From the NCBI RefSeq assembly GCF_037543845.1, contig NZ_JBBIFX010000001.1:558001-622000 (forward strand): a stretch of 64,000 bases of DNA, written 5' to 3'. The notes beneath the pieces were generated by a model, which searched no databases, had not been told where the DNA came from, and saw nothing but the letters and a program-made list of their open reading frames with translations. The DNA comes from Gymnodinialimonas ulvae. Its GTDB lineage: Bacteria > Pseudomonadota > Alphaproteobacteria > Rhodobacterales > Rhodobacteraceae. The position numbers were made by a program, and so were the translations under genes. Every line of letters starts with the position of its first letter. The first letter of the stretch is position 1. Shown here in pieces: positions 1 to 8,863 of the stretch.

Positions 1-1516
1 ACAGGAACCAGAAGCCGCATTGGTGAGCCATCGGACGTGCGCGTGTAGTTTTCCCACTGCGCACCGCCATCCGAGCCAGCCAGCCCGATCCCGATGAAAT
101 CGCGATCATAATCCGGCCCGGTCCAACCGATCTCGATAGTGGAACCACCGACAGCAGTTTGGGGAGCGGTCAGGGTGGCTTCTGCCGGGGTGACGGTGAT
201 CGTTTCGGAGACGAGGCTGACCCGGTCCTGATCGAGGAAATACTGGATCGCGTAGGTCCCCGGTGTGGTCGGCACCAGCAGGTCCACCGGGTTGCCATCG
301 GCAACGCGGGTGAAGTTTTCCCACTGCCCGCCGCCTGTCGCGCCGTCGATACCGATGCCAATGAAATCGCGGTCCTCTGCCGGCCCGGTCCAGCCGACCT
401 CGATGGTGGAGCCTGCAACGGCGGTCTGCGGCACGGTCAGCGTGGCCTCGACCGCCGTTACGGTAAGCGGCACTGCGGCGAGGCTGACGCGGTCCTGATC
501 GAGGAAATACTGGATCAGATAGTCGCCGGGTTCGGTCGGGACCAAGAGATCAAGCGGTGAACCATCACTGGTGCGGGTGAAATTCTCCCATTGCTGGCTG
601 CCGTCCGCGCCGACCCGCCCGATGGCGATAAAGTCGCGCGGATTGTCGGGGCCGGTCCAACCGATCTCGATGGTGGAGCCTGCATCGGCGGTGGTGGGGG
701 CCGTTAAGGTGGCACTTGTGGCGGCCACGGTAATCGGAACCGTCGCGATGGGGGTGCGATCCTGATACAGGAAATACTGGATCAGATAGGAGCCCGGCTC
801 TGTCGGGATCAGCAAATCCAGCGGGTTGCCGCGATTGGTGCGAACGAAGTTTTCCCATCGCGCGTTGCCATCGGCATCCGCACGGCCAATTCCGATGAAG
901 TCGAGATCGTTGTCGGGGCCGGTCCAGACGATTTCAATGGTGGACCCGGCCTGCGCCATAGCGGGGGCAGTTATGGAGGCCTCGACATCGGTGAGCGTGA
1001 TGGCGGAGGCGGCGATGGGCGCGCGGCCCTCGTAGACGAAGTATTGGATGACGTAGTCGCCGGGCTCTACGGGCATCAGAAGTTCAACAGGGTTGCCGCG
1101 ATTGGTGCGGGCGAAGTTTTCCCATTGCGCGTTGCCGTCCGCGCCCACGCGGCCAATGCCAATATAGTCAAGGTCATTGTCCGGGCCGGTCCAGCCGACA
1201 TCGAGCGTGGTTCCGGCCACGGCGGTGGCGGGGGCTGTGATCGAGGCCTCCGGCAGCGTGATGGTGATCGGCACTTCGGCCAGCGGCACGCGGTCTTGGT
1301 AGAGGAAATAGCGGATCAGGTATTGGCCGGGCTCGACGGGCATCAGAAGCTCCAGGGGGGAGCCCTCGGATGTGCGTGTGAAGTGTTCCCAGCGGTCGCT
1401 GCCATCGGCATCGGCGCGGCCAACGGCGATGTAGTCGAGATCCGCATCGGGGCCAGTCCAGCCGATTTCGATCGTGGATCCGCCGGACGCCTCGGTAGGC
1501 GCGGTCAGGGTGGCCT
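1..1516 (-). repeat. Tandem 267-bp coding repeats (89 residues each)
   Basis: The codons for the QWEN motif recur at 51, 318, 585, 852, 1119 and 1386 on the plus strand, an exact 267-bp period with no length variation. Five full copies are visible plus a sixth entering from the left edge. Two more diverged copies lie toward the N-terminus at about 1516-2040. Exact length conservation and high similarity point to recent tandem duplication or gene conversion. Confidence 0.93.
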
Positions 1517-3452
1517 GCACGGCGGTCACCTCAAGCGGGCGGGTGGCCATGACACGCTCATCTTCGCGCAGGATATAGTGAAGCTCGTAATCGCCGGCCT
1601 CGGTCGGGGCGGTGAGGTCAAGCGGGTTGCCGAAGCTGATGGCGCGGCCATTGGAGCGGGTGGCGCGGTCGCCGATGGGCACGATGGCAATCCGGTCCTG
1701 ATCGTAGCCGGTGCCGGCCCATTCGACGGCGAATGGCGATCCGATGGCGACCTGATCGGGGGCCGCAAGGGTGACGGCGACGTCGGTGATTTCGATGGTG
1801 GCGGTGCCGATAGGCTCCGCGTTGCCGCCATCCTGGCTGTAGTTGATGGTGTATGTGCCGGGCTCGGCAGGCATCCGGAGACCGACGGTGGGTTCCGTGC
1901 CGACGGAGGCGACGCTGAGCAAGACGTCTGTTTCGGGATGGCGGATCGTGAGGTAGTCGCGCGGGTCGCCCGGCCCTTGCCAGCCGACCTCGACGTCTGC
2001 CGCAACTGAAGCGGTGTCAGGCGCGGTCAGGGTGGCGGTGACGGCGGGCTCGTCAAAGACGACGATGATCTCGCGGGGCTGGTCGACGATGACGAAATCG
2101 GCGGTGGCCTCGACCTCCTGCGCGGTCCAGTAGCCGGTGACACGGTAGGCGCCGCGGCTGAGCTGGGTGGTGGTGGGGTTGGTCATGCCGAGTTCGGGGG
2201 CGGGGTCGAGGGGGGTGACCTCCCAGATCACGGGGTCCGTGACGGGCAGGCCGCCGACATCGCCGATCCGCGCGATGAACGTCACGTCGATGGAGAGCGC
2301 GGGCAGGGGGATGATGACCTCGGCGGGCGTGTTGGGCTCGACGGTGAAGCGGGCGTCATGGGTGGTGCCCTGGCTGACGCGTTCGACGGACAGGGTGTAG
2401 TCGCCGGGCAGCAGGGCGACATTGCCGCCGGGGGCCTGGACCGGGCCAAGCAGAACGGTGCCGGTTGCGTCGCTGAGGGTCCAGTTGAGGGGCGAGGCCG
2501 GGACGCTTTGGTCGGGCTCGACCCGGGCGGTGAAGGTGACGGGACTGGTCTCCACGATGGCGGGCATGGTGACGATGATGAGGTCGGATTGGTCTTGGGT
2601 GACGATGGTGTTGATCTGGTAGGTGACCGGGCCCGAGGGTTCTTCGCGGGTGGCCTGGATGGTGTAAAGGCCTGCATCGAAGGTGTAATCGAGGCTGGCG
2701 CCCGGCAGGTTGTCGGCAAGGATCGTATTGCCTTCGCCGATGATCCGCCAAGAGATCGGGCGGGTGGCAAGCGCGCCGTCGGGCTCGACCCGGGCTTCGA
2801 GGCGCATCATCGTGGGCTGTGCGGCGACGACCTGTTCCAGCGCGGACGACAGCTCGGCGGCGTTGTCGGCGGTGAGGAACTGCCCGCCGGTGTTGTCGGC
2901 GATGCATTGCATCTGCGCGCGGGCCTCGGGTTCGGAGGCGACGTCGAAACCGATGACATGGGCGGTGAAGGCGACGCCGCTGGCCTCCAACTCGGCGGCG
3001 ATGGCGCAGGGGTCGGGGTTGCAGTTCTCGATGCCGTCGGAGACGAGGATGACGGTGGCGGCCTCTTCGGTGTGGCGCAGCGATTGCGCGGCGGCGACCA
3101 CGCTGTCCGTCATCGGCGTGCGGCCCCGGGGGTTTATGGCGTTAACCGCGTCGAGGATGCGGTCCTGCGTGCCGGGGGCGGGGGGCACGATGGTCTCGAT
3201 ATCGGCGCAGCTGCCGCGTTCGCGGTGACCATAAACCGTCAGGCCGAGCGAGACATCATCGGACATCTCGGCCAGCATGTCGGCGATCACATTGCGCGCG
3301 ATGACGATCTTGTTCACCCCGTCGATCTGCCCCCACATCGAGCCCGACCCATCCAGAACCAGGATTGTGTTGGGGCGATCATTGGCCTGAGCAAGGGCCG
3401 AGAGCGGCAGCACAATGAGGGTGAGAAGGGCGAGGAGACAGGCGCGCATCAT
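1..3452 (-). CDS. Secreted VWA-domain protein with tandem Ig-like repeats (3' end cut)
   Basis: The reading frame is open from an ATG at 3452 to base 1 (about 1150 residues) and continues off the window. A second in-frame ATG follows directly, and GGAG lies just upstream. Residues 1-22 are a signal peptide ending ALAQ. A von Willebrand factor A domain follows at about 28-200. Its metal-ion adhesion site is D34-x-S36-x-S38, with the later RGRTPMTD threonine and the LVSDG aspartate. After about 250 residues of beta-rich sequence come two diverged and then at least six near-identical 89-residue modules with core GSTIEIGWTGPD and QWENFTR. This architecture suggests an exported adhesion or matrix protein, but the ligand cannot be read from sequence. 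It is divergent from the MFS gene at 3605. Confidence 0.85.
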   Translation of the reverse strand, partial: MMRACLLALLTLIVLPLSALAQANDRPNTILVLDGSGSMWGQIDGVNKIVIARNVIADMLAEMSDDVSLGLTVYGHRERGSCADIETIVPPAPGTQDRILDAVNAINPRGRTPMTDSVVAAAQSLRHTEEAATVILVSDGIENCNPDPCAIAAELEASGVAFTAHVIGFDVASEPEARAQMQCIADNTGGQFLTADNAAELSSALEQVVAAQPTMMRLEARVEPDGALATRPISWRIIGEGNTILADNLPGASLDYTFDAGLYTIQATREEPSGPVTYQINTIVTQDQSDLIIVTMPAIVETSPVTFTARVEPDQSVPASPLNWTLSDATGTVLLGPVQAPGGNVALLPGDYTLSVERVSQGTTHDARFTVEPNTPAEVIIPLPALSIDVTFIARIGDVGGLPVTDPVIWEVTPLDPAPELGMTNPTTTQLSRGAYRVTGYWTAQEVEATADFVIVDQPREIIVVFDEPAVTATLTAPDTASVAADVEVGWQGPGDPRDYLTIRHPETDVLLSVASVGTEPTVGLRMPAEPGTYTINYSQDGGNAEPIGTATIEITDVAVTLAAPDQVAIGSPFAVEWAGTGYDQDRIAIVPIGDRATRSNGRAISFGNPLDLTAPTEAGDYELHYILREDERVMATRPLEVTAVQATLTAPTEASGGSTIEIGWTGPDADLDYIAVGRADADGSDRWEHFTRTSEGSPLELLMPVEPGQYLIRYFLYQDRVPLAEVPITITLPEASITAPATAVAGTTLDVGWTGPDNDLDYIGIGRVGADGNAQWENFARTNRGNPVELLMPVEPGDYVIQYFVYEGRAPIAASAITLTDVEASITAPAMAQAGSTIEIVWTGPDNDLDFIGIGRADADGNARWENFVRTNRGNPLDLLIPTEPGSYLIQYFLYQDRTPIATVPITVAATSATLTAPTTADAGSTIEIGWTGPDNPRDFIAIGRVGADGSQQWENFTRTSDGSPLDLLVPTEPGDYLIQYFLDQDRVSLAAVPLTVTAVEATLTVPQTAVAGSTIEVGWTGPAEDRDFIGIGIDGATGGGQWENFTRVADGNPVDLLVPTTPGTYAIQYFLDQDRVSLVSETITVTPAEATLTAPQTAVGGSTIEIGWTGPDYDRDFIGIGLAGSDGGAQWENYTRTSDGSPMRLLVP

Positions 3453-3604
3453 CAGACTCCATGTCGATCAAACAGAATTTTCCGGACCGGCAGAGAGCGT
3501 CCGTTCACCTTTAGGCTAACGTGTTCGATGCGCGTCGCATAGACAGGTTTTCCGGCAGTTTGGCGCGATTTCGGACGTCATTGACGGCGCGGGGGAAACG
3601 GCGC

Positions 3605-4735
3605 ATGCCTGCGCCCATGCCCGATGCCCGCGCGCAGCGCACCCCCTGGCCGTTGATCGCGGCGCTGTATGTGACCGGCCTTCTGGCGGGGGCGCAATTT
3701 TCGAAAGTATCGCTGACGTTGGAGGGATTGGCGCAGGTCTACCCCGGCTGGCCGGTGGCCTTTGCGGTGTCTGGCGTGGCGGTGATGGGGATCGTCTTCG
3801 GGGTGATGGCAGGCGGTATCACGGCAAGTTTCGGGCCGCGCCGCGCGATCCTCTGGGCGCTGGCGATCTCGGGCCTGGCGGGCGGATTGGGCGCGTTTTT
3901 GCCACCGTTTCCCGTGCTTATGGGTTTGCGCATTTTCGAGGGCGCGGGGCACCTGATCCTTGTGGTGGCGGTGCCGACCCTGATGGCGGGGCTGGCCGTC
4001 GCGCGGGACCGCGCGTTGGTAATGGGGATCTGGGCCACGTTCTTTGGCGTGGGCTTCTCGGTGACGGCGCTTTTGATCGGGGACGCGGGCCCGAGCCGCA
4101 TCTACGGGGTGCATGCGGCGTTGATGGTGGTCATGGTTGGCCTGTTGGCGCGGATGTTGCCGAAGGGCGTTGTTACGGCGCGGCGGGCGTTGCCGCGATT
4201 GTCGGATCATCTGTTGATCTATTCGACGCCGCGCCTGTTCGCACCGGGGCTGGGGCACGGGATCTACGCGGGCCTGTTCCTGGCGCTGATCACCTTTGTG
4301 CCAGCGGCACTGGGCGCGCCATGGCTGGCGGCGGTGCTGCCGATTGTGAGCATCGCGGGCTCGCTTTCGGTGGGCGTTCTGGCGCGGTGGATCGCGCCGG
4401 GCACCTTGGTGTGGACGATGTTTTTGCTGTTGGCGGCGCTGTTCGGGTGGACGGCCCTGGCGGGGGCGTTTGCGCCCTATATCCTGATCGCGGCGATGGT
4501 GGTCAGCGGCGTGGTGGCGGGCGCCGGATTTGCCGCGGTGCCGTGGCTGCACAAGGCGGACGAGGATCGGGCCCTGTCAAACGGGGCGCTGGCGCAATTG
4601 GGCAATGTGGGTACGTTCAGCGGCACGCCGATTTTTGCCGCGCTTGCGGCCGGGGCGTATCTCCCGGCGGCAGTCGGGGTGTGTTTGGTCGCGGCGTTGG
4701 TAACCGGCTTGGCGTATCGCGCGGCACGCGCGTGA
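3605..4735 (+). CDS. MFS-family transporter
   Basis: A 376-residue integral membrane protein with about 12 hydrophobic segments separated by short basic loops. It resembles the CynX/NimT-like side of the major facilitator superfamily. The loop after segment 2-3 reads GPRRA, in place of the usual GxxxDRxGRR. The substrate is unknown; drug or small organic-ion export is typical. The frame is open upstream to 3521, but the first 28 residues are arginine-rich and unlike a transporter N-terminus, so the ATG at 3605 is preferred, with another at 3617. The stop codon lies inside the first unit of a 25-bp tandem repeat. Confidence 0.8.
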   Translation: MPAPMPDARAQRTPWPLIAALYVTGLLAGAQFSKVSLTLEGLAQVYPGWPVAFAVSGVAVMGIVFGVMAGGITASFGPRRAILWALAISGLAGGLGAFLPPFPVLMGLRIFEGAGHLILVVAVPTLMAGLAVARDRALVMGIWATFFGVGFSVTALLIGDAGPSRIYGVHAALMVVMVGLLARMLPKGVVTARRALPRLSDHLLIYSTPRLFAPGLGHGIYAGLFLALITFVPAALGAPWLAAVLPIVSIAGSLSVGVLARWIAPGTLVWTMFLLLAALFGWTALAGAFAPYILIAAMVVSGVVAGAGFAAVPWLHKADEDRALSNGALAQLGNVGTFSGTPIFAALAAGAYLPAAVGVCLVAALVTGLAYRAARA

Positions 4736-4790
4736 CCAGAAGTGCGCGGCCCGCGCGTGACCAGAAGTGCGCGGCCCGCGCGTGAGCGGG
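4727..4790. repeat. 25-bp tandem repeat at the MFS stop codon
   Basis: The string CGCGTGA recurs at 4729, 4754 and 4779, giving two complete 25-bp units and the start of a third. The first TGA is the real stop codon of the MFS gene, so the repeat copies the end of the gene into the intergenic space. No gene follows in this orientation before 5607. Confidence 0.9.
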
Positions 4791-4830
4791 CAAGGTCGGC
4801 GGCACGCGCAACACATTTGCCCGTCTGCCC

Positions 4831-5451
4831 TCAGACTTCGTCGCGATCCTCGAGCCATGTCAGCAATTCGCGCCGACGCAGGGGAGAGCGGATCTGGTCC
4901 GTCAGGACGCTGTCGGGCGTGACCTGGAGCGCGCCATTGTCAGTATGGTCGACCGAGAATGCCTTGGATGCAGCCACGATCCGTTCCCCTTCATGGGAGA
5001 TCGCAACCGCAGACACCCACATGCGCCGCACGGAGTTGAGGCCAACGGACACGTTCAGCCGCCGCTGCGCGCGGTTCATGATATCGTTCAGGCTTCCGAT
5101 ATCACGCGTCTTGCCCTGTCCCAGCGGGCCCTGATTGGTCCGATCCATCGGTGCGCTGGCATCGTCATGGGCGATTTCGCTGCGGTCCGTCACGATCGCG
5201 CGAGAGGTCCCGTCATCCTTGCCCAGATCGACAACGATCGCCAGAAGGTAGATCGGCTCGCGCCCCATGTTCGTGACCGTCAGGCGCGCATTCTCATCCT
5301 TGGCCGCGCCCCTGTCGATATGAAGCGAGGGGCGCCGTTGGGTGCGGATGGTAAAGAAAAACAGCTGCAGGTAGGTCAGCCAGATAACGACCATCAGGAT
5401 ATCCATGGCAAGGCCGATCATGTCGGCATTCTGTGCGAGAAACTGCGGCAT
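4831..5451 (-). CDS. Single-pass membrane protein of unknown function
   Basis: A 206-residue protein. The ATG at 5451 is preceded by AAAGGGG at good spacing, so the 20 extra residues possible from 5511 are unlikely. One transmembrane segment sits at about residues 9-33 (MIGLAMDILMVVIWLTYLQL), followed by a soluble domain of about 165 residues with a predicted beta-rich start (ARLTVTNMGREPIYLLAIVV). I do not recognise a family. It stands alone, convergent with the MFS gene and divergent from uvrA. Confidence 0.75.
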   Translation of the reverse strand: MPQFLAQNADMIGLAMDILMVVIWLTYLQLFFFTIRTQRRPSLHIDRGAAKDENARLTVTNMGREPIYLLAIVVDLGKDDGTSRAIVTDRSEIAHDDASAPMDRTNQGPLGQGKTRDIGSLNDIMNRAQRRLNVSVGLNSVRRMWVSAVAISHEGERIVAASKAFSVDHTDNGALQVTPDSVLTDQIRSPLRRRELLTWLEDRDEV

Positions 5452-5525
5452 CGCGGGGCCCCTTTCGTGGTTGGCACAGGGACAACGCGGCACGGGTGGG
5501 TTTTGGTTCAATGCAATCGCGTGAA

Positions 5526-5540
5526 GTTCTTTAAACGTTC
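5526..5540 (+). promoter_or_regulatory. LexA (SOS) box upstream of uvrA
   Basis: GTTC at 5526-5529 and GTTC at 5537-5540 are separated by exactly seven bases (TTTAAAC). This is the GTTC-N7-GTTC LexA operator known from alphaproteobacteria such as Rhizobium and Rhodobacter, where uvrA is a classical LexA target. It lies 66 bp before the uvrA start codon. Confidence 0.85.
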
Positions 5541-5606
5541 CGCAATTCTCCTTGGAGACTCGCGCCCATCAACCTATGTGTTGCGGATCGGTTAACGGGG
5601 GTTGCC

Positions 5607-8498
5607 ATGCCAGAGATGAAGCAGATCGAGGTGCGCGGGGCGCGTGAGCACAACCTCAAGAATATCGATCTGGATATTCCGCGCGATCAGCTTGTGGTGG
5701 TCACGGGGCTGTCGGGATCGGGCAAATCCAGCCTCGCGTTTGACACGATCTATGCCGAAGGGCAGCGGCGCTATGTTGAAAGCCTGAGCGCGTATGCTCG
5801 CCAATTTCTTGATATGATGGAAAAACCTGACGTCGATCATATTGCGGGACTGAGCCCCGCGATTTCCATCGAGCAAAAGACGACATCGAAAAACCCGCGC
5901 TCGACCGTGGGCACCGTGACGGAGATCTACGATTATCTGCGTCTGTTGTATGCGCGCGTTGGCACCCCCTACAGCCCCGCGACCGGCAAGCCGATCGAGG
6001 CGCAGCAGGTGCAGGATATGGTGGATCGCGTGATGGCGATGGAGGAGGGCACGCGCGCCTATCTACTGGCGCCGATTGTGCGGGACCGGAAGGGCGAATA
6101 TCGCAAGGAATTCCTTGAGCTGCGCAAGCAGGGGTTTCAGCGTGTGAAGGTCGATGGCGAGTTTCACGACCTGGATACCCCCCCGACATTGGACAAGAAA
6201 TTCCGGCATGACATCGACGTGGTGGTGGACCGGATCGTGGTGCGCGAGGGGGCGGAGACGCGGTTGGCCGACAGTTTCCGCACCGCATTGGATCTGGCCG
6301 ACGGGATCGCGATCTTGGAGACGGCGCCGAAAGACGCCGGCGATGGCGAAGCCGCACCTGACCCGGAGCGGTTCACGTTTTCGGAGAATTTCGCCTGCCC
6401 GGAGAGCGGATTTACCATTCCCGAGATCGAGCCGCGCCTGTTTTCGTTCAACGCGCCGTTCGGGGCCTGTCCGAAATGCGACGGCCTTGGGCAGGAGTTG
6501 TATTTCGACCCCGGCCTGATGGTGCCGGATGTGACGTTGTCGTTGGAAGATGGCGCGATTGCGCCGTGGCGGAAGGGCAAGAGCCCGTATTTCGTGCAGA
6601 CGATCGAGGCGATTGCGAAGCACTACGGGTTTGATGCGAAAATGCCGTGGAAGAAGCTGCCGGAGAAGATCCAGCAGGTGTTCTTGCGCGGCTCGGGCGA
6701 GGAAGAGATCAAGTTCCGCTATGACGAGGGCGGGCGCGTGTATCAGGTTGAGCGCACGTTTGAGGGCGTGATCCCGAACATGGAGCGCCGCTATCGCGAA
6801 ACGGACAGCGCGTGGATCCGCGAAGAATTCGAGCGGTTCCAGAACAATCGCCCCTGCGGCACGTGCGGGGGCTATCGCCTGCGGCAAGAGGCGTTGGCGG
6901 TGAAGATCGGCAAGGCGGATGATTTGCAGCACGTGGGGCAGGTTGTGCAGATGTCGATTGCCGAGGCGCTGGCGTGGTGCGAGACGGTGCCCGACGCGTT
7001 GACGGCGCAACGCAACGAGATTGCGCGGGCGATTTTGAAGGAGATCCGGGAGCGGCTCGGGTTCCTGAATAACGTGGGGCTTCAATATCTCACGCTGTCG
7101 CGCAATGCGGGCACATTGTCGGGCGGAGAAAGTCAGAGGATCCGATTGGCGAGCCAGATCGGGTCGGGCCTGACGGGGGTGTTGTATGTGCTTGATGAGC
7201 CGTCGATCGGCCTGCATCAGCGCGACAATGACCGGCTGCTGACGACGCTTAAGAACCTGCGCGATCAGGGCAACACGGTGATCGTGGTGGAACACGACGA
7301 AGAGGCGATCCGCGAGGCCGATTACGTGTTCGATATCGGCCCCGGCGCGGGCGTGCATGGCGGCGAGATCGTGGCGCAGGGCACGGTGGAGGAGTTGATT
7401 GCCACGAAGGGCTCGGTCACGGGCGATTACCTCGCCGGGCGGCGTGAGATTTCGGTTCCGGGCACGCGGCGCAAGGGCAACAAGAAGAAGGTCAGTGTGG
7501 TCAGGGCGACCGGCAACAACCTGCAAGGGATCACCGCCGATTTTCCGTTGGGCAAGTTCGTTTGCGTGACGGGTGTATCGGGCGGGGGCAAGTCGACGTT
7601 AACCATTGAGACGCTGTTCAAGACGGCGTCCATGAAGCTCAACGGGGCGCGGCAAACGCCGGCGCCGTGCGAGACGATCAAGGGGTTGGAGCATCTCGAC
7701 AAGGTGATCGACATCGACCAGCGGCCCATCGGGCGCACGCCGCGCTCGAACCCCGCGACGTATACGGGCGCGTTCACGCCAATCCGCGATTGGTTCGCGG
7801 GCCTGCCGGAGGCGAAGGCGCGGGGCTACAAGCCGGGGCGGTTTTCGTTCAACGTCAAAGGCGGGCGCTGCGAGGCGTGCCAAGGCGACGGCGTCATCAA
7901 GATCGAGATGCATTTCCTGCCCGATGTCTACGTGACCTGCGAGACCTGCAAAGGCGCGCGCTACAACCGCGAGACTTTGGAAATTCAGTTCAAAGGCAAG
8001 AGCATAGCCGACGTTCTTGATATGACGGTTGAAGATGCGCAGGGCTTTTTCAAGGCGGTGCCAAGCATTCGCGAGAAGATGGATGCACTGGTGCGGGTCG
8101 GCCTTGGCTACATCAAGGTGGGCCAGCAGGCGACCACCCTGTCCGGCGGCGAGGCGCAGCGGGTGAAGCTGTCGAAGGAGCTGGCCAAGCGGTCCACGGG
8201 GCGGACGCTTTATATCCTCGACGAGCCGACGACGGGGCTGCATTTCGAGGATGTGCGCAAGCTGCTGGAGGTGCTCCACGAGCTGGTGGATCAGGGCAAC
8301 ACGGTGGTGGTGATCGAACACAACCTCGACGTGGTGAAGACCGCCGATCATATCATCGACATCGGTCCCGAGGGCGGTGATGGCGGGGGCATGATCGTCG
8401 CGGAAGGCACGCCGGAAGAGGTGGCGGAGGTCGCGGAAAGCCATACCGGTCAATACCTTGCGCCGATGCTGAAGGCGCGCAAGCACGCGGCGGAATAG
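5607..8498 (+). CDS. uvrA: Excinuclease ABC subunit A
   Basis: A 963-residue UvrA, the ATP-dependent damage sensor that loads UvrB in nucleotide excision repair. It is a tandem ABC ATPase. The first Walker A is GLSGSGKSS (about 32-40), and the first signature is LSGGESQRIRLA with VLDEPSIGLH. The second Walker A is GVSGGGKST, with signature LSGGEAQRVKL and Walker B YILDEPTTGLH. Both zinc modules are present: CPES...CPKC with CGTCGG, and CEAC...CETC. Length is normal for the family. The ATG at 5607 has GGGGG upstream. The LexA box at 5526 indicates SOS induction. Confidence 0.98.
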   Translation: MPEMKQIEVRGAREHNLKNIDLDIPRDQLVVVTGLSGSGKSSLAFDTIYAEGQRRYVESLSAYARQFLDMMEKPDVDHIAGLSPAISIEQKTTSKNPRSTVGTVTEIYDYLRLLYARVGTPYSPATGKPIEAQQVQDMVDRVMAMEEGTRAYLLAPIVRDRKGEYRKEFLELRKQGFQRVKVDGEFHDLDTPPTLDKKFRHDIDVVVDRIVVREGAETRLADSFRTALDLADGIAILETAPKDAGDGEAAPDPERFTFSENFACPESGFTIPEIEPRLFSFNAPFGACPKCDGLGQELYFDPGLMVPDVTLSLEDGAIAPWRKGKSPYFVQTIEAIAKHYGFDAKMPWKKLPEKIQQVFLRGSGEEEIKFRYDEGGRVYQVERTFEGVIPNMERRYRETDSAWIREEFERFQNNRPCGTCGGYRLRQEALAVKIGKADDLQHVGQVVQMSIAEALAWCETVPDALTAQRNEIARAILKEIRERLGFLNNVGLQYLTLSRNAGTLSGGESQRIRLASQIGSGLTGVLYVLDEPSIGLHQRDNDRLLTTLKNLRDQGNTVIVVEHDEEAIREADYVFDIGPGAGVHGGEIVAQGTVEELIATKGSVTGDYLAGRREISVPGTRRKGNKKKVSVVRATGNNLQGITADFPLGKFVCVTGVSGGGKSTLTIETLFKTASMKLNGARQTPAPCETIKGLEHLDKVIDIDQRPIGRTPRSNPATYTGAFTPIRDWFAGLPEAKARGYKPGRFSFNVKGGRCEACQGDGVIKIEMHFLPDVYVTCETCKGARYNRETLEIQFKGKSIADVLDMTVEDAQGFFKAVPSIREKMDALVRVGLGYIKVGQQATTLSGGEAQRVKLSKELAKRSTGRTLYILDEPTTGLHFEDVRKLLEVLHELVDQGNTVVVIEHNLDVVKTADHIIDIGPEGGDGGGMIVAEGTPEEVAEVAESHTGQYLAPMLKARKHAAE

Positions 8499-8509
8499 GT
8501 TAACGGGCC

Positions 8510-8863
8510 ATGGTGCGGGCGTTTGGACGGGCGATGTTGGCGCCATTTCGGCAGCCTCTCAAAGCGCTCCTTGCAGCCTTCATATTGGTTGGATTGCCCC
8601 TTCTGGTGGCCTTGCTCCTTAATATTTGGCAGAGCGCGTCCTTTTCGCCGAATTCGTTTTTCGCGCCGGACGCTCTGGGCGATCCTGTCCTTCTCCAGCA
8701 CGCATTGTGGTTAATCGGGGGGACGGGGGGCATGCGCGCCATGCTTGGCCTGTCGTTGGTGGTGTTCGGACCGGTAGCCTATGCGATCTGGTGGCGGGCG
8801 CTGGACGCGGCTGAGGGACCGCTGCGAATGAGCGCTCTGAGCCGTATGGCGGGTTGGTTTTAG
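8510..8863 (+). CDS. Short membrane protein resembling a piece of haem-copper oxidase subunit I
   Basis: A 117-residue ORF starting 11 bp after uvrA. Two hydrophobic segments flank a stretch reading NSFFAPDALGDPVLLQHALW. It resembles the conserved subunit I segment FFDP-GGGDPVLYQHLFW of cytochrome c oxidases, and the preceding LPLL region fits as well. The following GHPEVY motif, with a CuB histidine and the cross-linked tyrosine, is replaced by GGTGGM, so it cannot be an active oxidase core. The ORF ends MAGWF-stop inside a TTTT run, where the next membrane ORF begins in another frame. It may be the N-terminal half of a frame-broken gene. Confidence 0.6.
   Translation: MVRAFGRAMLAPFRQPLKALLAAFILVGLPLLVALLLNIWQSASFSPNSFFAPDALGDPVLLQHALWLIGGTGGMRAMLGLSLVVFGPVAYAIWWRALDAAEGPLRMSALSRMAGWF

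Noticed and set aside
1..1516. CRISPR-like regular spacing of repeats
   Set aside because: The period is 267 bp, wholly coding and in frame; it is a protein repeat.
1044..3542. Long plus-strand open frames opposite the VWA protein
   Set aside because: Low-complexity Gly/Asp/Val composition and a repeat pattern that mirrors the minus-strand repeats show they are shadows.
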